From NCBI GenBank assembly GCA_030248135.1, contig JASANC010001093.1, forward strand, positions 81,052 to 145,051: a DNA stretch of 64,000 bases. The letters run 5' to 3'. Source of the stretch: Theristus sp. LFF4_11. Taxonomy: Eukaryota > Nematoda > Chromadorea > Monhysterida > Xyalidae. The position numbers were made by a program, and so were the translations under genes. The notes under the pieces were generated by a model that did no database searches, was not told the DNA's origin, and was given only the letters and a program-made list of their open reading frames with translations. Positions 60,801 to 64,000 of the stretch are shown piece by piece. Every line of letters begins with the position of its first letter. The first letter of the stretch is position 1.

Positions 60801-62401
60801 ACCAGGAAGAAGATCCTCGGGCTGGCTACACCGGCTTGCGGGCTCCGTCCCGAGGTACCGCGTGGGTTCGCGGCTCGCGCATGGGTCTGATCTGAATTAA
60901 GCAAAGCAACAACGCGCACAGAGGCAGCACAGTTCATTCAATATGGCAACAAACAGCCGACCAGCACTACAAACGCCCCCAGCGGTGCCAATGCGATGAC
61001 TGGCAATGTAGCCGAGGCCGAGCACGCCGCCCTGGAACGACTGCGACGTGAACAAATGCACCAGGCAGAACGCAGAGTGGGCGGTGCCCTCGTACGCCGT
61101 GAAGTTCTGTGGCACAATGGGAATGAGATGGACAATCGTGGATAATTGCTTTTTGCTGTTGAAAAAACAATATTAGCGTCCATTATTAGGTGGATCGTTT
61201 TTATTTTCCAAGTGCAAACCAAGCCATCACCAACTCTGAGCAGATCTTCGACATTCCACTTGTTCGACGTTGGCCTCCAGGCGTTGTAGTGGCCGGCAAT
61301 GTTCGTCTGCGACGTCTTGATGACCACTTCCTTCACCATGAAGCCCATGTCCGTCAAACCACCGCCGAAATCGGTGCTTGTGTAAATTGCGTTCACGCGA
61401 TCGATCAAATTGATCTGAGAAAAAGAAAAAACGCAAAGTTGGAATGACAATGCGGGCTGCGGTTAGCCAAATCAGACGGCAAATCTGAGTGCAAGAATTG
61501 CACAACTTTTCGAAACGTCTTGTCTTTTACTGTGCTGAAAACTGTTTTTCTCTTGGCATCTCTTCCTGGCGATCGGGATCCTTTCGGGGGATCGAGACCC
61601 GCCGAGAGATGTAGTATATGCACCTAGACAGAAAAACCTCGATGGGAGCCCACTGAACGACGTTCTACGGCTAGAAACATCGCCGAAATCACTATTCGTT
61701 CGTTCCCAGTGCATTGGAAATCTTCATAGAAACAAAGATGAATGATTCTAAGAACAAAAACAACCAACCAGATATTTAGCGGCGACGGCATCGTTCGACT
61801 TGCTGATATCTTGATAGAACTTGAAATCGGCCACCAGCTTGATCGGACATCGGTTCGGCATCGAATTTTTCGTCTGTCGCTTTGCGCGAGGCAGCGAGCC
61901 GACCACGTCACCGTGTGTGGGAGGGATGTGCGCGTCTGTCTGCTCGTGTTCCAGTCTCGCATTCTTCTCATTGACATTGAGCAAATCATCTGAAAGAAAA
62001 CACGATAGCTCGTAGAGAAAATTTGTATGTTTTCTTAAGAATCTACTTAAGAGAAAACCGACCGCCCAGCTGTAGGCCACCACAAAACGCTACAGGGTGG
62101 CCAGGGCCAGCCGACTGCGATTCAATCACATCGGACACCCTGTAGACGAGCGTTGCGTTCGCGGGCATTGCCGCATCGTGCCTCCAGGCTGGCTAAGGAC
62201 AAAAAAAATTAAGAAAAAAAATGAAAACTTGGGAAAAGCTGTGAGTCATTGACTTTGGTAAAGAAATCTTAAAACACAGCACACGTTTGAAAAACACTCA
62301 CTCACTAACCTCAAACATAAAAATATCGTCATCCAACTCGACCTGACCCAGCATTGCATTGTGCTCATCGAATGTCAACCGAACGCGCGATTGCTCTGAT
62401 C
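51848..62401 (-). CDS. ADAM17: ADAM17/TACE-like membrane metalloprotease, 5' end not seen
   Basis: Sixteen phase-consistent exons: 62310-62401, 62063-62192, 61769-61989, 61235-61414, 60962-61106, 60617-60730, 60281-60405, 59960-60029, 53575-53710, 53155-53259, 52925-52987, 52783-52856, 52502-52665, 52319-52397, 52127-52215 and 51848-51994; 643 residues to the stop. Order: end of prodomain with cysteine switch (PVAFCGGL), furin site (RAKR), metalloprotease starting [15 protein letters not shown]. The zinc site [12 protein letters not shown] is split by an intron. Then come Met-turn ([11 protein letters not shown]), disintegrin ([20 protein letters not shown]), cysteine-rich membrane-proximal region, helix ([20 protein letters not shown]) and a 50-residue tail, shorter than in vertebrates. 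ADAM17 sheds membrane-bound ligands and receptors at the cell surface. Signal peptide and early prodomain were not found to the right, where a satellite begins. The 6.2-kb intron 53711-59959 holds an opposite-strand gene and a foldback element. Confidence 0.93.
54189..56445 (+). CDS. nested single-pass membrane protein, seven exons
   Basis: Exons 54189-54390 (ATG), 54601-54880, 55327-55428, 55549-55621, 55807-55906, 55976-56070 and 56332-56445 (stop TGA) join in phase to 321 residues, all GT-AG. It lies wholly inside one intron of the ADAM17-like gene on the opposite strand. The N-terminus has a Gln/His tract ([14 protein letters not shown]), then an Ala/Ser/Thr-rich segment and [19 protein letters not shown]. 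One hydrophobic helix follows near residues 174-194 ([21 protein letters not shown]). The C-terminal 120 residues are charged and probably helical ([39 protein letters not shown]). No signal peptide. I do not recognise the family. Consistent phase over seven exons argues it is real. Confidence 0.75.
56547..59684. mobile_element. 3.1-kb foldback element with 1.45-kb arms
   Basis: Arms 56547 to about 58030 and about 58232-59684 are inverted copies around a 200-base spacer. The ends read TTTAACACCGGTTGCACCTA and its complement. Flanks GTTTGAGA and GTTTGAAC match at six of eight bases directly outside the ends, a possible diverged 8-bp target duplication. Each arm contains the palindrome CTATAGCGGCCGCTATAG and two related 345-bp sub-units ('gatttttgccccgggca'). 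Paired 60-114-codon frames in the two arms are repeat by-products. No transposase. Confidence 0.88.
60757..60898. repeat. 140-bp GC-rich stem-loop element in an ADAM17 intron
   Basis: Outer arms ATTCGGGATCAGACCCGTGC...GAACCCACG pair with the complement of 60,861-60,897, leaving a nine-base bulge. An inner CCTCGGG/CCCGAGG stem encloses 'ctggctacaccggcttgcgg'. It fills most of a 231-base intron between two protease exons. It may be a foldback mini-element or a structured RNA. I know no family that fits. Confidence 0.6.
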
Positions 62402-62929
62402 CTGAAAACATTTTTTTTTGGAACTGCGCGCGCAGAATTCTCTCAATGCGTCAGAACTTTGAAACATCATAAACCTAAATATAGCCTTTACCAATAAAAA
62501 ACAGAAAACAACAACACATGTTCTGAAATCCTCAGAATAGCCCAATTCATGCACGACGTGACGTGCCGGATAAATTTTCTGTGCATGAAATGGCCTGAAT
62601 AAAGAAACTGAGGAACGCTTTCTGACCGCCAGTTGCAATTATTGCCAGGTTGGATCAAGTTCACAGTCACAGTATTAAGAGACCGTCCGGAACCAGGTGT
62701 AACATTTTGGTAATGAGTGTCCCCTGATGAAAAATAGATTTTGCTCAAATTTGATATGGAGCTACCCCTAGATCCCACTAAGAAAAATCCGCATCGATTT
62801 TGCCGAGAAACCCTTCTGGTGTGGCGCTACAGGGCTCAAAAGTAGGGTAGGTCGAGAAAAAATGCATTTTTTTGCGTCGCGCGAAATATGACCTTCTAGC
62901 GCAACACAGAAGCGTTGTTGCATATTAGT
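62402..62929. other. unassigned region upstream of the first recognised ADAM17 exon
   Basis: No signal-peptide exon or early prodomain exon could be recognised here. A minus-strand frame of 96 codons (62,488-62,778) has no domain, and its fit to the ADAM17 phase could not be shown. Confidence 0.4.
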
Positions 62930-64000
62930 GTTAATATGAAAAAAGTAGTATTTTGCAAGGGCTTTCACGTGGTGTATTTATTTTTTTGAAGCGCATAATG
63001 TAACATTCTTACAAATAAAATTGTCGAAAAAAATTGAAAATTTTTTTTGCCAATAATTTGGTTTTTTGCGTTTTATGCTTTAAAACTTTGTTTGACCAAA
63101 AAACTTTTTTCACCATCGCATTCGCCGTAAAAAACTGGTCTAGAAAAGTTGTTTAAGAGCAAAAAGTAGTTTGAGGGCAATTTTTTATTTCAAATCCAAA
63201 ATTATCATCGTTTTGAGTCATGCTCGTGGCTTCATCAAATAGTCTCTTGTAACGTGCTAAGATCACATTTTCACACCTAGATGGCAATATGAAAAATGTA
63301 GTATTTTGCAAGGGCTTTCACGTGGTGTATTTATTTTTTTGAAGCGCATAATATAACATTCTTACAAACAAAATTGTCGAAAAAAATTAAAAAAATTTTT
63401 GCCAAAAATTTGGTTTTTTGCGTTTTATGCTTTAAAACTTTGTTTGACCAAAAAACTTTTTTCACCATCGCATTTGCCGTAAAAAACTGGTCTAGAAAAG
63501 TTGTTTAAGAGCAAAAAGTAGTTTGAGGGCAATTTTTTATTTCAAATCCAAAATTATCATCGTTTTGAGTCATGCTCGTGGCTTCTTCAAATAGTCTCTT
63601 GTAACGTGCTAAGATCACATTTTCATACCCAGATGACAATATGAAAAATGTAGTATTTTGCAAGGGCTTTCATGTGATGTATTTATTTTTTTTGGGGCGC
63701 ATAATATAACATGCTTACAAACGAAACTGTCAAAAAAATAGATTTTTTTTGCCAAAAACTTGGTTTTAAGCGTTTTATGCTTCAAAACTTCGTTTGACCA
63801 AAAAACTTTTCTTACGATCGTATTCGCCGTAAAAAACTGGTCTAGAAAAGTTGTTTAAGAGCAAAAAGTAATTTGAGGAAAATTTTTTATTTCAAATCGA
63901 AAATTATTACGTTTTAAGTCATGCTCGTGGCTTCTTCAAAAAGTCTCTTGTAACTTGCTAAGATCACATTTTCACACTCAGGTGTCAATATGAAATTTGT
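62930..64000. repeat. 352-bp satellite, three units, runs off the right edge
   Basis: The word 'gtattttgcaagg' recurs at 62,949, 63,301 and 63,653, giving a period of exactly 352. Units differ by scattered substitutions and small indels. They contain 'tttgtttgaccaaaaaactt' and 'tagaaaagttgtttaagagc'. No exon seen. Confidence 0.92.

Overview
The window is animal nuclear DNA. It carries metazoan-specific multi-exon genes with short introns: an LGN/Pins-type TPR scaffold, a kringle receptor tyrosine kinase and an ADAM17/TACE protease. Transposable elements and satellites make up more than half of it. I see no bacterial operons, rRNA genes or CRISPR arrays. An invertebrate is likely, but I cannot name the phylum from sequence alone. 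Exon models were built by hand; each join was accepted only when the reading phase matched and a GT-AG (once GC-AG) intron was visible.

Layout. 1-4,506: minus-strand GPSM2/LGN-Pins gene (seven exons seen) running off the left edge behind minisatellites and a dispersed repeat. 4,507-10,208: repeats, including arrays of short modules separated by runs of G or C, with no credible host gene. 10,209-16,907: four non-autonomous Helitrons joined head to tail in one A|T target. 16,908-20,400: a 5'-truncated LINE, more G/C-tract modules and one orphan host-like exon. 20,404-34,310: a minus-strand Penelope-like retroelement of the Naiad type (GIY-YIG nuclease before the reverse transcriptase), cut in two by about 9.9 kb of nested Helitrons. 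That insert holds a GC-rich inverted-repeat transposon and a 546-bp stretch with no C.

35,943-39,654: plus-strand kringle receptor tyrosine kinase, ten exons in consistent phase, with a Helitron fragment abutting its first visible exon. 40,097-41,318: minus-strand three-exon gene for a small single-pass membrane protein. 41,319-47,262: DNA transposons (one with exact terminal repeats and 8-bp target duplication), a foldback repeat and a 148-bp satellite. 47,263-51,292: minus-strand nine-exon gene for a secreted protein built of eight cysteine-rich modules, one per exon. 51,848-62,401: minus-strand ADAM17-like gene, 16 exons from prodomain to cytoplasmic tail, 5' end outside the recognised region. 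Its 6.2-kb intron holds a complete plus-strand seven-exon membrane-protein gene (54,189-56,445) and a 3.1-kb foldback element. 62,930-64,000: a 352-bp satellite.

The host genes show no shared pathway beyond the fact that several act at the cell surface or in secretion. The ADAM17-like gene and the cysteine-rich secreted gene lie close together on the same strand. The most notable observations are the eight-module secreted protein, the Helitron concatemers, the precise empty site in the Naiad, the C-free tract and the ROR-like receptor with altered kinase motifs.
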